In this document: positions 25,402-34,921 of the stretch, piece after piece
How the letters are laid out: each line of letters starts with the position of its first letter
Position numbering within the stretch: the stretch's first letter is position 1
Assembly: GCF_001625015.1 (NCBI RefSeq)
Contig: NZ_LVWJ02000014.1
Location: forward strand, 1,984,001-2,048,000
Direction: 5' to 3'
Length of the DNA: 64,000 bases
DNA from: Lewinella sp. 4G2
Lineage (GTDB): Bacteria; Bacteroidota; Bacteroidia; Chitinophagales; Saprospiraceae
Made by a program: the position numbers and the translations under genes
The notes under the pieces: model-generated
Seen by the model: only the letters and a program-made list of their open reading frames with translations
The model's database searches: none
What the model was told of the DNA's origin: nothing

Positions 25402-25409
25402 TACTTTTG
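25402..25409 (+). promoter_or_regulatory. -7 promoter box of fahA
   Basis: TACTTTTG, an exact TAnnTTTG match 19 bases before the fahA ATG. No good upstream TTG was found. Confidence 0.45.
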
Positions 25410-25428
25410 TCGTGACAAGATAATCCCC

Positions 25429-26619
25429 ATGCGCCAATCCTCCAGCCACGCCCTCCTTTGGGGTATTTTTTCCAACGGTAACGAATCCCCCCGCGTGGGT
25501 TTGGCCTCCGGCGACCACATCCTCGACATGGCGGCCGTCGCCGAATTGGGTCTCTTCAACTTCGACGTCAGCGTCTTTTACGAGGACCACCTCAATCCCT
25601 TCATCGCCCTCGGCAAGGAGATCACCAACGGGGCGCTGTCGCAGGTGCAAAGCTGGTTGGACGAACCGGGCGCCGGCCCTTTAGCTGACCCTTCCCTGTG
25701 GGTAGATCGGAAAACGGCAACCGTCCACCTCCCGGTAAGGGTAGGGGATTACACAGACTTCTACTCCAGTATCGAGCACGCCACGAACGTAGGTAAACTC
25801 TTCCGCGATCCGGAAAACGCCCTGCTGCCCAATTGGCGCCACCTCCCGGTGGGTTACCACGGGCGGTCCTCCTCCATCGTCGTTTCCGGGACGGACATCC
25901 GCCGGCCCCACGGTCAGGTAAAGCCGAACCACTACGACGCGCCAAAATTCGAACCCACCTCCCGGCTGGATTTTGAGTTGGAGATGGGTTTCATCATCGG
26001 TAAGGATTCGGAACTGGGAAAGCCAATCTCCACCGCCGAAGCTCCGGACTACATTTTTGGACTAGCCCTCTTCAATGATTGGTCCGCGCGGGATATCCAG
26101 AAGTGGGAGTACGTTCCCCTGGGCCCCTTCCTCGGTAAAAACTTCGCCTCTACGCTGTCGGCCTGGATTGTTCCCTACGAGACGCTGGAACCCTTCCGCG
26201 TTCCCGGCCCCAAACAAGATCCGGAAGTACTGGACTACCTACAGTATGAAGGCAATCATAACTACGACGTCCACCTGGAAGTCACCCTCACCCCCGCCGG
26301 TGGGGAGCCGACGGTGATCTCCCGTTCCAACTACAAATACATGTACTGGAATATGCTGCAGCAGTTGGCTCACCATACGGTAAACGGGTGCAACGTCCGC
26401 GTCGGCGACCTATTGGCGTCAGGAACGATCTCGGGTAAAGACGCCATGAGCTACGGCTCTTTATTAGAGTTAAGCGATGGTGGGCGGAAGGATATCGTAT
26501 TAAAAGACGGTACCATTCGCCGGTGGATTGAGGATGGGGATACGGTGACTTTCCGTGGATGGATGGAGCGGGGTGGGTTGCGGGTTGAGTTTGGGGAAGT
26601 TGTTGGGCGGATTGTGTGA
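25429..26619 (+). CDS. fahA: Fumarylacetoacetase
   Basis: Hydrolyses fumarylacetoacetate to fumarate and acetoacetate, the last step of tyrosine breakdown. The ATG at 25429 gives the usual N-terminus of 396 residues; the frame extends 13 codons up with no support. Core motifs of the FAH fold are YHGRSSSIVVSGTDIRRPHGQ near residue 142, LDFELEMGFIIGKDSELGKPI near 182, FNDWSARDIQKWEYVPLGPFLGKNF near 218, and the C-terminal GDLLASGTISG and WIEDGDTVTFRGW. A copy of the 18-bp motif encodes NGALSQVQ near residue 66. It is divergent from hmgA. Confidence 0.95.
   Translation: MRQSSSHALLWGIFSNGNESPRVGLASGDHILDMAAVAELGLFNFDVSVFYEDHLNPFIALGKEITNGALSQVQSWLDEPGAGPLADPSLWVDRKTATVHLPVRVGDYTDFYSSIEHATNVGKLFRDPENALLPNWRHLPVGYHGRSSSIVVSGTDIRRPHGQVKPNHYDAPKFEPTSRLDFELEMGFIIGKDSELGKPISTAEAPDYIFGLALFNDWSARDIQKWEYVPLGPFLGKNFASTLSAWIVPYETLEPFRVPGPKQDPEVLDYLQYEGNHNYDVHLEVTLTPAGGEPTVISRSNYKYMYWNMLQQLAHHTVNGCNVRVGDLLASGTISGKDAMSYGSLLELSDGGRKDIVLKDGTIRRWIEDGDTVTFRGWMERGGLRVEFGEVVGRIV
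25631..25648 (-). repeat. Dispersed 18-bp motif, copy 6 (inside fahA)
   Basis: GGGCGCTGTCGCAGGTGC, one base off consensus, read as GALSQV in a conserved housekeeping enzyme. Confidence 0.75.
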
Positions 26620-26643
26620 CTTCGTTTCCCTCCGGACTGTATA

Positions 26644-26797
26644 TGGAGACCCGACCTCCGGTCGGGTTAGCGCTTTAGATCGCTCTTGGTGATCTAATTG
26701 TAATAATGCGTTAGTGACTACTTGATAAGTATCAATATTCCAAATTAGCCCGACCAGAGGTCGGGCCTCCAGTATTGGCATCCGGACCGGAGGTCCG
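26644..26797. repeat. Family E: GC-rich hairpins in inverted arrangement
   Basis: Hairpins CCCGACCTCCGGTCGGG (26650-26666) and CCCGACCAGAGGTCGGG (26749-26765) are flanked by GGAG and CTCC, so the whole region can also pair end to end. A central palindrome TTGATAAGTATCAA (26722-26735) and a third hairpin CGGACCGGAGGTCCG (26783-26797) complete it. It fills the gap between the convergent fahA and gcvP stops and may double as a terminator, though there is no T-run. Confidence 0.7.
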
Positions 26798-26812
26798 AAA
26801 CCGGGGCCCCTA

Positions 26813-29707
26813 CTACCCCTGATACGCCTCAATCGGCGGGCAAGTACAAATAAAGTTCCGGTCCCCGTACCCGTCATCCACGCGGCCAACGGAAGGCCAG
26901 AATTTGTACCCCTCCCGCAAGTAAGGTAGTGGGAAGGCTGCCTGCTCCCGGGAATAAGCGTGCGTCCACTCATCAGCGGAGATCTCCGCGATGGTGTGGG
27001 GAGCATTGAGCAGCACGTTATCCTCTGCATCGGCGTCTCCCCGCGCAATGGCGTCGGCTTCTTCGCGGATCGCGATCAGCGCATCACAGAAGCGGTCGAG
27101 TTCGTCCTGAGATTCACTCTCGGTGGGCTCGATCATCACCGTACCGGCCACGGGCCAGGAGAGGGTGGGGGCATGGAAGCCGTAATCGATCAAGCGCTTG
27201 GCGAGGTCCGCCGCACCCATTACGGATTTGAGCGGGCGCAGATCAATAATGAGTTCGTGCGCACTGCGGCCCTGCTCACCCTGGAAGAGAACGGTGTAGC
27301 TCTTCTCAATCCGCTTGGCGATGTAGTTGGCGTTCAGGATGGCGTATTCGCTAGCCGCCTTCAAGCCCTTCGCACCGAGCATCCGGATGTATGCGTAACT
27401 GATCAGCAAAATGGAAGCCGATCCCCACGGAGCCGCAGAGACAGCCGTCGAGGCTTTTTGCCCACCCGTCTCCTGCAGCGGGTGCCCGGGCAGGAAGGGC
27501 GCAAGCTTCTCATTACAGCAAATCGGGCCCATTCCGGGGCCACCACCGCCGTGCGGGATGGCAAAAGTCTTGTGGAGGTTGAGGTGGCAAACGTCCGCGC
27601 CAATCCGGCCCGGGCTCGTCAGGCCAACCTGAGCGTTCATGTTGGCACCATCCATGTAGACCATGCCACCAGCTTCGTGAACGAGTTCGCAGATCTCGAC
27701 TACCCCAGTTTCAAATACCCCGTAGGTACTGGGGTAAGTGATCATGAGCGCAGAGAGATTGTCCCGGTTCTCGTCCACCTTCAATTTGAGGTCTTCAATG
27801 TCGATGTTACCCGCTTCGTCGGACTTTACGACAACGACCTCCATACCAGCCATGACGGCGCTAGCGGGGTTGGTGCCGTGGGCGGATTCAGGAATAATGG
27901 CGACGTTCCGGTGGAAGTCGCCCCGATCGTGGTGGTAAGCCCGAATGACAAGTAAGCCCGCGTATTCACCACTAGCTCCGGAATTGGGCTGGAGGGAGCA
28001 ATCCGTAAAGCCACAGATCTCCGCCAGATCACGTTCCAGTTCACTAAAGATCTGCTTGTAGCCCTGGGCCTGCGCAATCGGCGCGAACGGGTGGAGATCC
28101 GCAAATTCGGACCAGGAAACAGGAATCAGTTGCGTTGCCGCGTTCAACTTCATCGTACAGCTACCTAGCGGGATCATGCTGTGGCAGAGGCTGAGGTCCT
28201 TATTCTCCAGGCGCTTCAGGTAGCGCATCATCTGCGTCTCCGTCCGGTGGTTCTTGAAGTTGGGGTGGGTCAGGTAGTCTGACGACCGGAGCAGGCTGGC
28301 GGGAAGGCGATCCTCCACGCCCTCAATACCTCCGTCTTCAGTCAGATTGGCTCCCTGGTAGTCGAGGTTGACACCGAAGATGCGGCAGACGGCCTTTAGG
28401 TCCGTTGTCGCAACCGTTTCGTCGAAACTGATGCGGATACCACCTTCAACGGGGTAGTAAAAGTTGTACCCTTCCGCCTGGCTGCGCGCCTTGATCTGGG
28501 CCACCTTTTCGGGGCTGGCCTCCACGTGGAGGGTATCGAAGAACTCATTTCCGGCGAGGGTAAATCCACCGGCCGTCAATGCATCGGCGAAGAGGGCGGT
28601 GAAGTGGTGGGTCCGCTTCGCAATAGCCTTGAGGCCTTCCGCGCCGTGGTAGGTCGCGTAGAAGCCGGCCATATTAGCCAGCAGTGCCTGGGCGGTACAG
28701 ATGTTGGATGTAGCCTTTTCCCGGCGGATGTGTTGCTCCCGCGTCTGCAGAGCCATGCGCAGGGCATACTTCCCGTGGCGGTCCTGGCTCACGCCAATGA
28801 TGCGGCCAGGAATCTGGCGCTTGTATTTCTCCGTCGTAGCGAAGTAGGCGGCGTGCGGCCCACCGAAGCCCATCGGTACCCCGAAACGCTGGGAGTTACC
28901 GACGACGGCATCCGCTCCCCATTCTCCGGGAGGCGTCAGGAGGGTCAATGCCAGTAGGTCCGCCGCTACGATGGTAAAGGCGTTCGCAGCTTTGGCCTGC
29001 TCAACCACTGCGCGATGATCCTCTACCCGGCCATTGGCGCCGGGGTACTGCAGAAGGATGCCGAATACTTCTTCCTTACCAAAAGTAAAGCCAGCGACCG
29101 GCCGGACGTCCACCTTAATGTTCAGTGGCTCGGCCCGGGTTTTGAGGACGGCGATCGTCTGGGGCAGCACCTGGTCAGATACCAAAAAGGTTGCCACGGC
29201 ATCGCCCTTCGTACGCTTGTTGCGGGCGGCGAAGAACATGGTCATGGCCTCGGCGGCGGCGGTGCCTTCGTCGAGCAGGGAAGCGTTGGCGATGGGGAGG
29301 CCCGTTAGGTCGCTCACCATCGTCTGGTAGTTCAGCAGCGACTCCAGGCGCCCCTGGGCGATCTCCGCCTGGTAGGGCGTGTACTGAGTGTACCAACCCG
29401 GATTAGAGAACACATTGCGCAGGATCACGCTCGGCGTTATCGTATTGTAGTAGCCCATCCCGATGAAGGAGCGGAAGACTTTGTTCTTAGCCGCAATCCC
29501 CTTTAGGTGCTGTAGGTAGTAGTATTCGCTCACGGCGGCGGGCACGTCCAGCGCCTTGTGGTCACGAATGTTGGCGGGCACGGTCTGCTCCATCAGTTCG
29601 TCGAGGGACTCGACACCGACGACGTCCAGCATGGCCGTCAGCTCTCCGGCGTCGGGACCAAGGTGGCGGTGAGCAAATTGGTCGTGGCGGGGGGTAAGAG
29701 CGGGCAT
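26813..29707 (-). CDS. gcvP: Glycine dehydrogenase (decarboxylating), P-protein
   Basis: PLP-dependent component of the glycine cleavage system; decarboxylates glycine and passes the aminomethyl group to lipoyl-GcvH. At 964 residues it is the fused one-chain form (N-terminal GcvPA-like plus C-terminal GcvPB-like halves). The N-terminal F.HRHLGPD signature, the glycine-rich [15 protein letters not shown] region, and the PLP lysine in [20 protein letters not shown] near residue 713 are visible, as are [13 protein letters not shown] and the C-terminal [13 protein letters not shown]. gcvT and gcvH are not in the window, and no glycine-riboswitch-like leader was seen. It stands alone. Confidence 0.97.
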   Translation of the reverse strand: MPALTPRHDQFAHRHLGPDAGELTAMLDVVGVESLDELMEQTVPANIRDHKALDVPAAVSEYYYLQHLKGIAAKNKVFRSFIGMGYYNTITPSVILRNVFSNPGWYTQYTPYQAEIAQGRLESLLNYQTMVSDLTGLPIANASLLDEGTAAAEAMTMFFAARNKRTKGDAVATFLVSDQVLPQTIAVLKTRAEPLNIKVDVRPVAGFTFGKEEVFGILLQYPGANGRVEDHRAVVEQAKAANAFTIVAADLLALTLLTPPGEWGADAVVGNSQRFGVPMGFGGPHAAYFATTEKYKRQIPGRIIGVSQDRHGKYALRMALQTREQHIRREKATSNICTAQALLANMAGFYATYHGAEGLKAIAKRTHHFTALFADALTAGGFTLAGNEFFDTLHVEASPEKVAQIKARSQAEGYNFYYPVEGGIRISFDETVATTDLKAVCRIFGVNLDYQGANLTEDGGIEGVEDRLPASLLRSSDYLTHPNFKNHRTETQMMRYLKRLENKDLSLCHSMIPLGSCTMKLNAATQLIPVSWSEFADLHPFAPIAQAQGYKQIFSELERDLAEICGFTDCSLQPNSGASGEYAGLLVIRAYHHDRGDFHRNVAIIPESAHGTNPASAVMAGMEVVVVKSDEAGNIDIEDLKLKVDENRDNLSALMITYPSTYGVFETGVVEICELVHEAGGMVYMDGANMNAQVGLTSPGRIGADVCHLNLHKTFAIPHGGGGPGMGPICCNEKLAPFLPGHPLQETGGQKASTAVSAAPWGSASILLISYAYIRMLGAKGLKAASEYAILNANYIAKRIEKSYTVLFQGEQGRSAHELIIDLRPLKSVMGAADLAKRLIDYGFHAPTLSWPVAGTVMIEPTESESQDELDRFCDALIAIREEADAIARGDADAEDNVLLNAPHTIAEISADEWTHAYSREQAAFPLPYLREGYKFWPSVGRVDDGYGDRNFICTCPPIEAYQG

Positions 29708-29887
29708 ACAATTACGTTTTTACGAGAAGGCGCAAAGGTAACTCCCACCCGGTGATTGGGTTGCGGCAAAGCAACACGTAAACGTCATGATTTTTGTCGC
29801 GATCAGGATCTGGCAGGGCGGGCCGTAGCAGAGGTGTTTTTTCCAATTTGTGGCTCGTGCATTCTAGCTGGGCTTAGTCTCAATTCG

Positions 29888-29905
29888 GGGCGCTGCCGCG
29901 GGTGC
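29888..29905 (-). repeat. Dispersed 18-bp motif, copy 7 (non-coding)
   Basis: An exact GGGCGCTGCCGCGGGTGC in the 265-base divergent gap between gcvP and the Uma2 gene. Nothing else was recognised in that gap. Confidence 0.85.
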
Positions 29906-29972
29906 GCAGCAATGGGACTGAGGGTAGGTGGAGTGACAAAATGCCCTATCTTAGCAACTAAGACCAACGACC

Positions 29973-30554
29973 ATGGGACAACCAAAATTAGCTAAAGTAC
30001 CTTTCGAAGACTACCTCACCATCGAGCGAAGGGATGATATGCGTTATGCGTACATCGATGGCGAGATTTTCAGCATGGCGGGCGGGACGATACAGCATAC
30101 CAGGATTTGCAGTAATGCTCACGGAGTATTACGTGATGTAACGAGAAAAACTGGAACTTGCGAACCATTTACTTCAGAAATGAAAATAGAAGTAAAAGCC
30201 CGCGGCAAATACTTCTACCCCGACGCTGGTTTAGCCTGCCCTGAGTACGTTGAATCAAAGCACCTCACCGGTGCGATCGTTAATCCAAAACTGATTGTGG
30301 AAGTAACCAGCAAAGAAAGTGCGGGCTACGATAACTCCGAAAAGTTTCGTGCTTATTGGTCAATTCCATCCGTTCACGAATACATCCTGATCGAGCAGGA
30401 GCAGCCACGCGTCACCATTTACCGCAGACGTAATGATCTGATGAAGATGGACCATTACGAGGGGCTGGACGCCGTCGTACCGCTCGAAAGCGTTGAAGGC
30501 GAATTGAGGCTGGCTGATATTTATGAGAAGGTTAGGTTTGAGGAGGAGGCGTAG
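29973..30554 (+). CDS. Uma2 family protein (PD-(D/E)XK nuclease fold)
   Basis: A 193-residue member of the Uma2/DUF820 family. The nuclease-fold core is visible as TSEMKIEV, then YFYPDAGLACPEY (the Asp ligand, about residue 83), then PKLIVEVTSKES (the ExK-like strand, about 106). Length and order match the family. These genes occur in many copies in cyanobacteria and Bacteroidota. Their biological job is not settled, although the fold suggests DNA cleavage. It reads alone, convergent with the PIN/UPF0175 pair, and appears lower in G+C than gcvP. Confidence 0.88.
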   Translation: MGQPKLAKVPFEDYLTIERRDDMRYAYIDGEIFSMAGGTIQHTRICSNAHGVLRDVTRKTGTCEPFTSEMKIEVKARGKYFYPDAGLACPEYVESKHLTGAIVNPKLIVEVTSKESAGYDNSEKFRAYWSIPSVHEYILIEQEQPRVTIYRRRNDLMKMDHYEGLDAVVPLESVEGELRLADIYEKVRFEEEA

Positions 30555-30606
30555 GCAGTTGATGCCAAAAAAACAGATGCTCGCTGCGTATAGAACGAGA
30601 GGTTGT

Positions 30607-31083
30607 TCAAATTTCTCCCAATGAATCAAGGACGTGCTTAATCAACTTATCGTTGAGCCACAATCCAATCTCTCTGAGGGCGGTAATTTTATCGGAGACG
30701 TTATCAATTAGCCCTAATTTTTTTGCTTGAATTAGCACGCCTAAAATTCCTGTGATCTGGATACCGTATTCAGTGGCAATGCTCCTTCCTAACCGCTCAT
30801 CTATTATCAGGTACTCTGCTTTTAACTCTATTGCCAGGACGATGGATTCAGATTCTCCAAGGTCCAGTTGATCCAATAACTTTTTGAGTAGGAGTTGGTC
30901 AGTGGGGTGTTTTACGATAATCCAATCAGTCTCAAAAAGAAAATCTGCCTGTGCTTGTACTCTTGACAATTCGTGATGAACACCCGGAGATATTACGATT
31001 TGTCCATAAAGGTCTTTCAGTACATCGATTAGTCCAATCTGGTATAGGTTACTGATGGCTGATGTGTCACTGACTACAATCAT
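30607..31083 (-). CDS. PIN-like (DUF3368) toxin
   Basis: A predicted ribonuclease toxin of 158 residues. The PIN acidic residues are visible: Asp6 in VVSDTSAISNL, Glu in GESESIVLA near residue 79, and Asp in IIDERLGRSIA near 96. The DUF3368 signature (ITGILGVLIQAKKLGLI) follows. Its start overlaps the stop of the UPF0175 gene by four bases, the arrangement usual for this toxin-antitoxin type. The G+C is clearly below its surroundings, suggesting acquisition. All catalytic positions appear intact, unlike the broken toxin at 18976. Confidence 0.85.
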   Translation of the reverse strand: MIVVSDTSAISNLYQIGLIDVLKDLYGQIVISPGVHHELSRVQAQADFLFETDWIIVKHPTDQLLLKKLLDQLDLGESESIVLAIELKAEYLIIDERLGRSIATEYGIQITGILGVLIQAKKLGLIDNVSDKITALREIGLWLNDKLIKHVLDSLGEI

Positions 31084-31319
31084 AGGTCAATTCCCAGGTT
31101 CTCAAGATCAGATTTCAAATCGTCTTCATCGTAATGCTGAAAGATCTTTCTTTTGCCCAGTTCCTTTTGGAATTCCAGATGATTTAAGCCAGATAATTCC
31201 CGACACTTACCAAAGCTCATTTGTTGCTTTTCGTACAAGAAGCAGGCTAGGTCGATGAGCAAATTGTTTGCCGTAGTGTCTAAGTTCTCTAGTAAGGTGT
31301 CCGAGATGACTAAGGCCAT
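31080..31319 (-). CDS. UPF0175 family antitoxin
   Basis: A 79-residue protein with the UPF0175 pattern: LACFLYEKQQMSFGKCRELSG (a helix-turn-helix-like stretch, about residues 25-45), followed by LEFQKELGKRKI and an acidic C-terminus. It is translated just before the PIN toxin with an ATGA-type overlap. UPF0175 proteins are thought to be DNA-binding antitoxins that repress their own operon. The 71-base gap to the divergent Crp-like gene would hold the operator. Confidence 0.85.
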   Translation of the reverse strand: MALVISDTLLENLDTTANNLLIDLACFLYEKQQMSFGKCRELSGLNHLEFQKELGKRKIFQHYDEDDLKSDLENLGIDL

Positions 31320-31390
31320 GATGTAAATTTGTTTGGAACTCCTTACGTAACGCTCAGGTATTCCCTTTGTTGCTATTCCAACCCGCCACC

Positions 31391-31969
31391 ATGCACCCCT
31401 ACCGCGCCTTCATCCATCGCTACCAACCGATCACGAACGAGGAATGGGCACGGATAGCGGACCTCCTCGTTAGGCGCGAGATTACTGCCGGCGATGTACT
31501 GCTACAGGAAGGAAAAGTATGCCGCCACGTCTGGTTCCTGGAACGGGGGTTGATGCGCTACGCAGTGGACGATGTCGGAACGGAGGTCACCAAGTTCTTC
31601 ACCGTAGCGCCCTACTGTTTCACTTCTCAGCGCAGCTTTAACACCCGCCAGCCGGCGGAAGAATCCATCGTTGCTCTTGAGGACGGTATGCTGTGGCAAC
31701 TCTCCAAGGACGACGTTGAGTCCCTATTTGCCCTGCCGGGTTGGAGCGCCTTCGTGCGGGCCCTTACCCAGGAGGTACAATTTTTTACCGAAGAGATCCT
31801 TCTCGACCTCCAGCGTAAATCTGCTGAGGACCGATACCGAACCCTCCTTAGTACAGGGGACCCACTACTGGAGAGAGTCCCACTCAAGTTCCTGGCCTCC
31901 TATTTAGGTATTGCACCCCAATCGCTAAGTCGCATCCGAAAAAAGATCGCCGCCGCGGGTAGAAGTTAA
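31391..31969 (+). CDS. Crp/Fnr-family transcriptional regulator
   Basis: A 192-residue DNA-binding regulator: an N-terminal cyclic-nucleotide-binding-like beta-roll (GDVLLQEGKVCRHVWFLERGLMR near residue 38), a dimer helix, and a C-terminal HTH (VPLKFLASYLGIAPQSLSRIRKKI near 162). The ATG at 31391 follows a better context than the one eight codons upstream. The effector site lacks the full cAMP-binding signature, so the ligand is unknown, as for many such Bacteroidota regulators. The SRPBCC and membrane genes follow in the same direction and may be its targets. Confidence 0.9.
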   Translation: MHPYRAFIHRYQPITNEEWARIADLLVRREITAGDVLLQEGKVCRHVWFLERGLMRYAVDDVGTEVTKFFTVAPYCFTSQRSFNTRQPAEESIVALEDGMLWQLSKDDVESLFALPGWSAFVRALTQEVQFFTEEILLDLQRKSAEDRYRTLLSTGDPLLERVPLKFLASYLGIAPQSLSRIRKKIAAAGRS

Positions 31970-32038
31970 CCTGGGTGCAGCAGCGTAGGCCACTTGAGAG
32001 ATGACCTTCGTGCCATTGAACAACCCTAGTTACTTTTT

Positions 32039-32509
32039 ATGCCTACTAGTAAGACTTCCCCACCCGAGCGACCAGCTGAACCCACCAATCGCCACTTCTG
32101 GCACAGCGTCACCACTACGGCTAGTAGTGCCGCTGTCTGGCGGGTCTGGTCCGACGTAGCCAACTGGAAAAATTGGGACGAAGGCCTCTCCGCCGCCGAG
32201 CTGGACGGCCCCTTCGAAGCCGGCGCCCGTGGGACCCTGGTCACGGATGGCCGTAAGGTGGCCTTCCAAATCGTGACCGCAATGCCAGAATCCAGTTACA
32301 CCGTACTGACACCACTACCTTTAGGGCAATTGTTTGTCCGGCGCTCCTACGCTCCAGCAACTGATGGTGGACCGGGAGGGAAGATCACCCACGAAGTCTG
32401 GTTCGCCGGCCTTTCGGCCCCGCTCTTCACCTGGATACTAGGTCGGAAGTTTCGCCCAATGCTACCTGGTATTGTTGAAAACGTAAGTAAAATTGCCACG
32501 GCCTTATGA
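32039..32509 (+). CDS. SRPBCC (START-like) family protein
   Basis: A 156-residue hydrophobic-ligand-binding fold (polyketide cyclase/dehydrase type). The N-terminal HFWHSVTTTASSAAVWRVWSDVANWKNWDEG is the family's first strand and helix, and the Gly-rich FEAGARGTL and the C-terminal helix (FRPMLPGIVENVSKIATAL) complete it. Its stop overlaps the start of the next gene (ATGA), so the two are translationally coupled. It begins 69 bases after the Crp-like gene. Ligand unknown. Confidence 0.85.
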   Translation: MPTSKTSPPERPAEPTNRHFWHSVTTTASSAAVWRVWSDVANWKNWDEGLSAAELDGPFEAGARGTLVTDGRKVAFQIVTAMPESSYTVLTPLPLGQLFVRRSYAPATDGGPGGKITHEVWFAGLSAPLFTWILGRKFRPMLPGIVENVSKIATAL

Positions 32510-32874
32510 TCTACCTCATCTACGCTGCCAACATCCTCGTTGCGGGTTGGATCAGCATTACGAGCCTCTTCTTCCCCCGCACAGCTTTAGTTACGGTATT
32601 CCAGAATACCGTAGAATACTCGGAAACCATCCGTCTGGTGGGTGCACTCTGGGGTGCTATCTTCCTACTCTCCATTGCCGGTTTATTCTTCCCGCAGCGG
32701 ATGAGTGTGGTGCTACTCTTCCAATTGATCTATAAAGGGAGTTGGTTACTTTTCGTAGCCCTGCCGGCATTTCAGAACGACCTCCCTTACCCCAAGGGCA
32801 TGGCCAATTTCTTTGTGGTTTGGGTACTGGTGCTGCCGTTTGTGATTCCTTGGGGGTATTTGTTTGGGCGATGA
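32506..32874 (+). CDS. Four-helix membrane protein
   Basis: A 122-residue, very hydrophobic protein with four likely transmembrane segments (about residues 1-24, 42-63, 67-87 and 99-120). No motif is recognised. It is coupled to the SRPBCC gene. Such pairs with a Crp-like gene recur in Bacteroidota, in my impression, but no role is known. Confidence 0.75.
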   Translation: MIYLIYAANILVAGWISITSLFFPRTALVTVFQNTVEYSETIRLVGALWGAIFLLSIAGLFFPQRMSVVLLFQLIYKGSWLLFVALPAFQNDLPYPKGMANFFVVWVLVLPFVIPWGYLFGR

Positions 32875-32948
32875 GGTACACTTTTGCGGCCATTTAAGTG
32901 CATAGTCGACGGGCTAAAATCAAATTTTGATTTAGGTATTTATCTACC

Positions 32949-33203
32949 ACTTCTTTTATAGCTAAAAGAAGCAAAAGCTTTGTCCTGTAACCGTGGCTTA
33001 ACGTGATTTCAGCAGCAGAAAGCTAAAATTTGCCAACTCGCCAACTAACTTTTGTTTCAAACTTTAAGCCTGCCGTTTGCATTTAATTCGTGGGTCATGC
33101 TTTAATCATTCGCGTGCTCAAACAATGCAAATTTCTTCGCGCTTTCTACCGCTGAAATCACTACCACGGTTAAGGGACGAATAACCTCCCACGGATTTAG
33201 GTC
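32949..33203. repeat. Family B structured repeat, copy 1
   Basis: About 255 bases. It starts with a CTTTTATAGCTAAAAG palindrome, then carries long interrupted inverted arms: AACCGTGG with CCACGGTT, GATTTCAGC with GCTGAAATC, and AAATTTGC with GCAAATTT, around an AT-rich centre. Copy 2 at 36855 keeps the pairing but changes the bases. Together with the family C repeats it fills the 603-base gap before the TIGR02587 gene; no coding frame is credible here. Confidence 0.8.
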
Positions 33204-33204
33204 T

Positions 33205-33346
33205 CTCGTCCAAAATCTAAAATCCAACGTCTAATATCCTCAAACGCCTTTCCCCCAAGTACTTATTCAATACAGGCCACGCCAATAAACCCTCCAGCAT
33301 TCTTCAGGTAGCCCGTCCAAAATCTAAAATCCAACGTCTAACTTCC
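33205..33346. repeat. Family C: two TCTAAAATC-type repeats
   Basis: Two near-identical stretches (33205-33241 and 33311-33343) read GTCCAAAATCTAAAATCC then AACGTCTAA. Related copies lie at 36661-36690, 37110-37136, 37192-37218, 48363-48394, 49084-49119, 50321-50353 and 57685-57737, in both orientations and always between genes. Confidence 0.8.
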
Positions 33347-33477
33347 TGCCATTAATCCCGAGCGTTCACTAATAAATCGGGCGGCCACATTTTGTTACTC
33401 CTAACAACACACACTACATACTTCACCTAACAAAAGTATTTGTTCGAACTACTGTTTCCAGTCGCCGTTGCAAGGGC

Positions 33478-34347
33478 GTGGCCAAACTTATAGACATCTC
33501 CCCCCTCGATAAAGTCGTTCAGTACGACGACGAGCCGGCTAAACTGTACCGGATCGAGATCCGTGACCTTTCGCGTGGCCTTTGCGGGGCGCTGTTTTTA
33601 GCCCTCCCGCTACACTATACGATGGAGATGTGGTCGCGTGCGCGGTCAATCCCGCCTTACCTGATGCTATCCATCATCCTGGTAGGATACCTGCTCAACG
33701 TTGGGTACTGCTACTATAGTAACTTTAAGGATAAACCCGCCCGGCAATCGCCCTGGTGGGATGCCCTTGAAAGCATCGGCATCGGGCTTTTCGCCAGCGC
33801 CGCAACCTTATTTCTGACGGACCAACTTACTTACCAAATGAGTTGGAGCGTGATTATTTCCTGCATTGCCATCACGTCCGTTCCGACGGGGTTCGGGGCC
33901 AGTTTGGCCAAGAGCCAGCTTAGTGCAGGTGGAGATCGGGACTTAACCAAAGGGTGGTCGCAGGACAAGAAGAAACTCATCGCCTGCCTGCTGGGAGGCA
34001 TCATGTTCGCCTTCAATGTTGGCGCCACACAGGAGCCTACGGTGATCAGTACCTCCATCAATGCATGGCAGATTATTGGTTTAATTCTATTCTCTCTCTT
34101 CGTGAGTTACCTAATGGTTTTCATGACGGACTTCGAAACACAGAAGGATGATGAGGGTACAATTCTGGGCCCCGAATGGGCTGAAATGACAATCTGTTAC
34201 TCCGTCTCCCTAATCGCCAGCGCCGCACTGCTCTTCATGTTCGGTTATCTATCCGGAGATACGCCCTTTAATCTGTCCGCTACGTGGGTGGTTGTATTGG
34301 GCTATGCAACCACGCTCGGTGGGTCCGCCGGGCGGCTCGTGATTTAA
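33478..34347 (+). CDS. TIGR02587 family (DUF2391) integral membrane protein
   Basis: A 289-residue protein with about seven or eight transmembrane segments and the family N-terminus DLSRGLCGALFLALPLHYTMEMW near residue 30. It starts at GTG 33478, since no ATG lies near the conserved start. The next gene is TIGR02588, and in many bacteria the two occur as neighbours, so a joint membrane function is likely although unknown. The pair together with the GH32 gene is bracketed by direct copies of family B. Confidence 0.85.
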   Translation: MAKLIDISPLDKVVQYDDEPAKLYRIEIRDLSRGLCGALFLALPLHYTMEMWSRARSIPPYLMLSIILVGYLLNVGYCYYSNFKDKPARQSPWWDALESIGIGLFASAATLFLTDQLTYQMSWSVIISCIAITSVPTGFGASLAKSQLSAGGDRDLTKGWSQDKKKLIACLLGGIMFAFNVGATQEPTVISTSINAWQIIGLILFSLFVSYLMVFMTDFETQKDDEGTILGPEWAEMTICYSVSLIASAALLFMFGYLSGDTPFNLSATWVVVLGYATTLGGSAGRLVI

Positions 34348-34405
34348 ATCATCTATTCGTAACCGGACACCAGTTACGCAGCTTTCTCAACTTAAATATT
34401 GCGTA

Positions 34406-34843
34406 ATGGCTAATGATAATAAAGAGGACAACTCGGATGAGCAGGGCCAATCACCTAACGAGCAAACCCCTCCGCCCACCATTCTTTCCTGGACAATCCG
34501 GGGTGTTAGTCTGCTTGTCATTTTCGGCTTGCTCATTTACTTTCTCGTAGCGGCAATTCAACCTACTGCTCCTGCGGGCGCTAACGTAGAATACAAGGTG
34601 GCGGATATCGAACAACGCGAAGGCAGATGGGTCGTCCCCTTTAAGGTGATAAACACCGGAGGGATGGGGCTTCATTTAATTAAAGTAAAGGGTACGTTGC
34701 CCGCCGAGCCGGAGGACGTGGAGAAAACAATCATCATCCCCCTCCTGGGTTCCGGGGAACGGGTTACCTCCGAGTTTCGTTTTGAGGAAGATCCCCGCGT
34801 GGCGGGCTTCGAGTTCACGGTGGAAAGCTATTTGGTCCCGTAG
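34406..34843 (+). CDS. TIGR02588 family protein
   Basis: A 145-residue protein with a charged cytoplasmic N-terminus, one transmembrane helix (about residues 30-50, GVSLLVIFGLLIYFLVAAI) and a periplasmic beta domain (YKVADIEQREGRWVVPFKVINTGG). It starts 58 bases after the TIGR02587 gene. The two are known gene neighbours and probably form one complex. No enzymatic motif. Confidence 0.85.
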   Translation: MANDNKEDNSDEQGQSPNEQTPPPTILSWTIRGVSLLVIFGLLIYFLVAAIQPTAPAGANVEYKVADIEQREGRWVVPFKVINTGGMGLHLIKVKGTLPAEPEDVEKTIIIPLLGSGERVTSEFRFEEDPRVAGFEFTVESYLVP

Positions 34844-34858
34844 ACATTTTTGAACTGG

Positions 34859-34888
34859 AATCAGCAGCATATGATTTGATATGTGGAT
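34859..34888 (+). promoter_or_regulatory. Candidate promoter of the GH32 gene
   Basis: TTTG at 34859-34862, 18 bases, then ATGATTTG at 34881-34888 (one mismatch to TAnnTTTG). Transcription would begin near 34895 and the ATG is at 34922. Confidence 0.45.
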
Positions 34889-34921
34889 ATTGGGGATGTT
34901 TATCACTCCAACATTCTCCCC

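Noticed and set aside
29708-29972. Glycine riboswitch upstream of gcvP
   Set aside because: No tandem aptamer-like GG-rich pairing or expression platform is visible in the 265-base gap.
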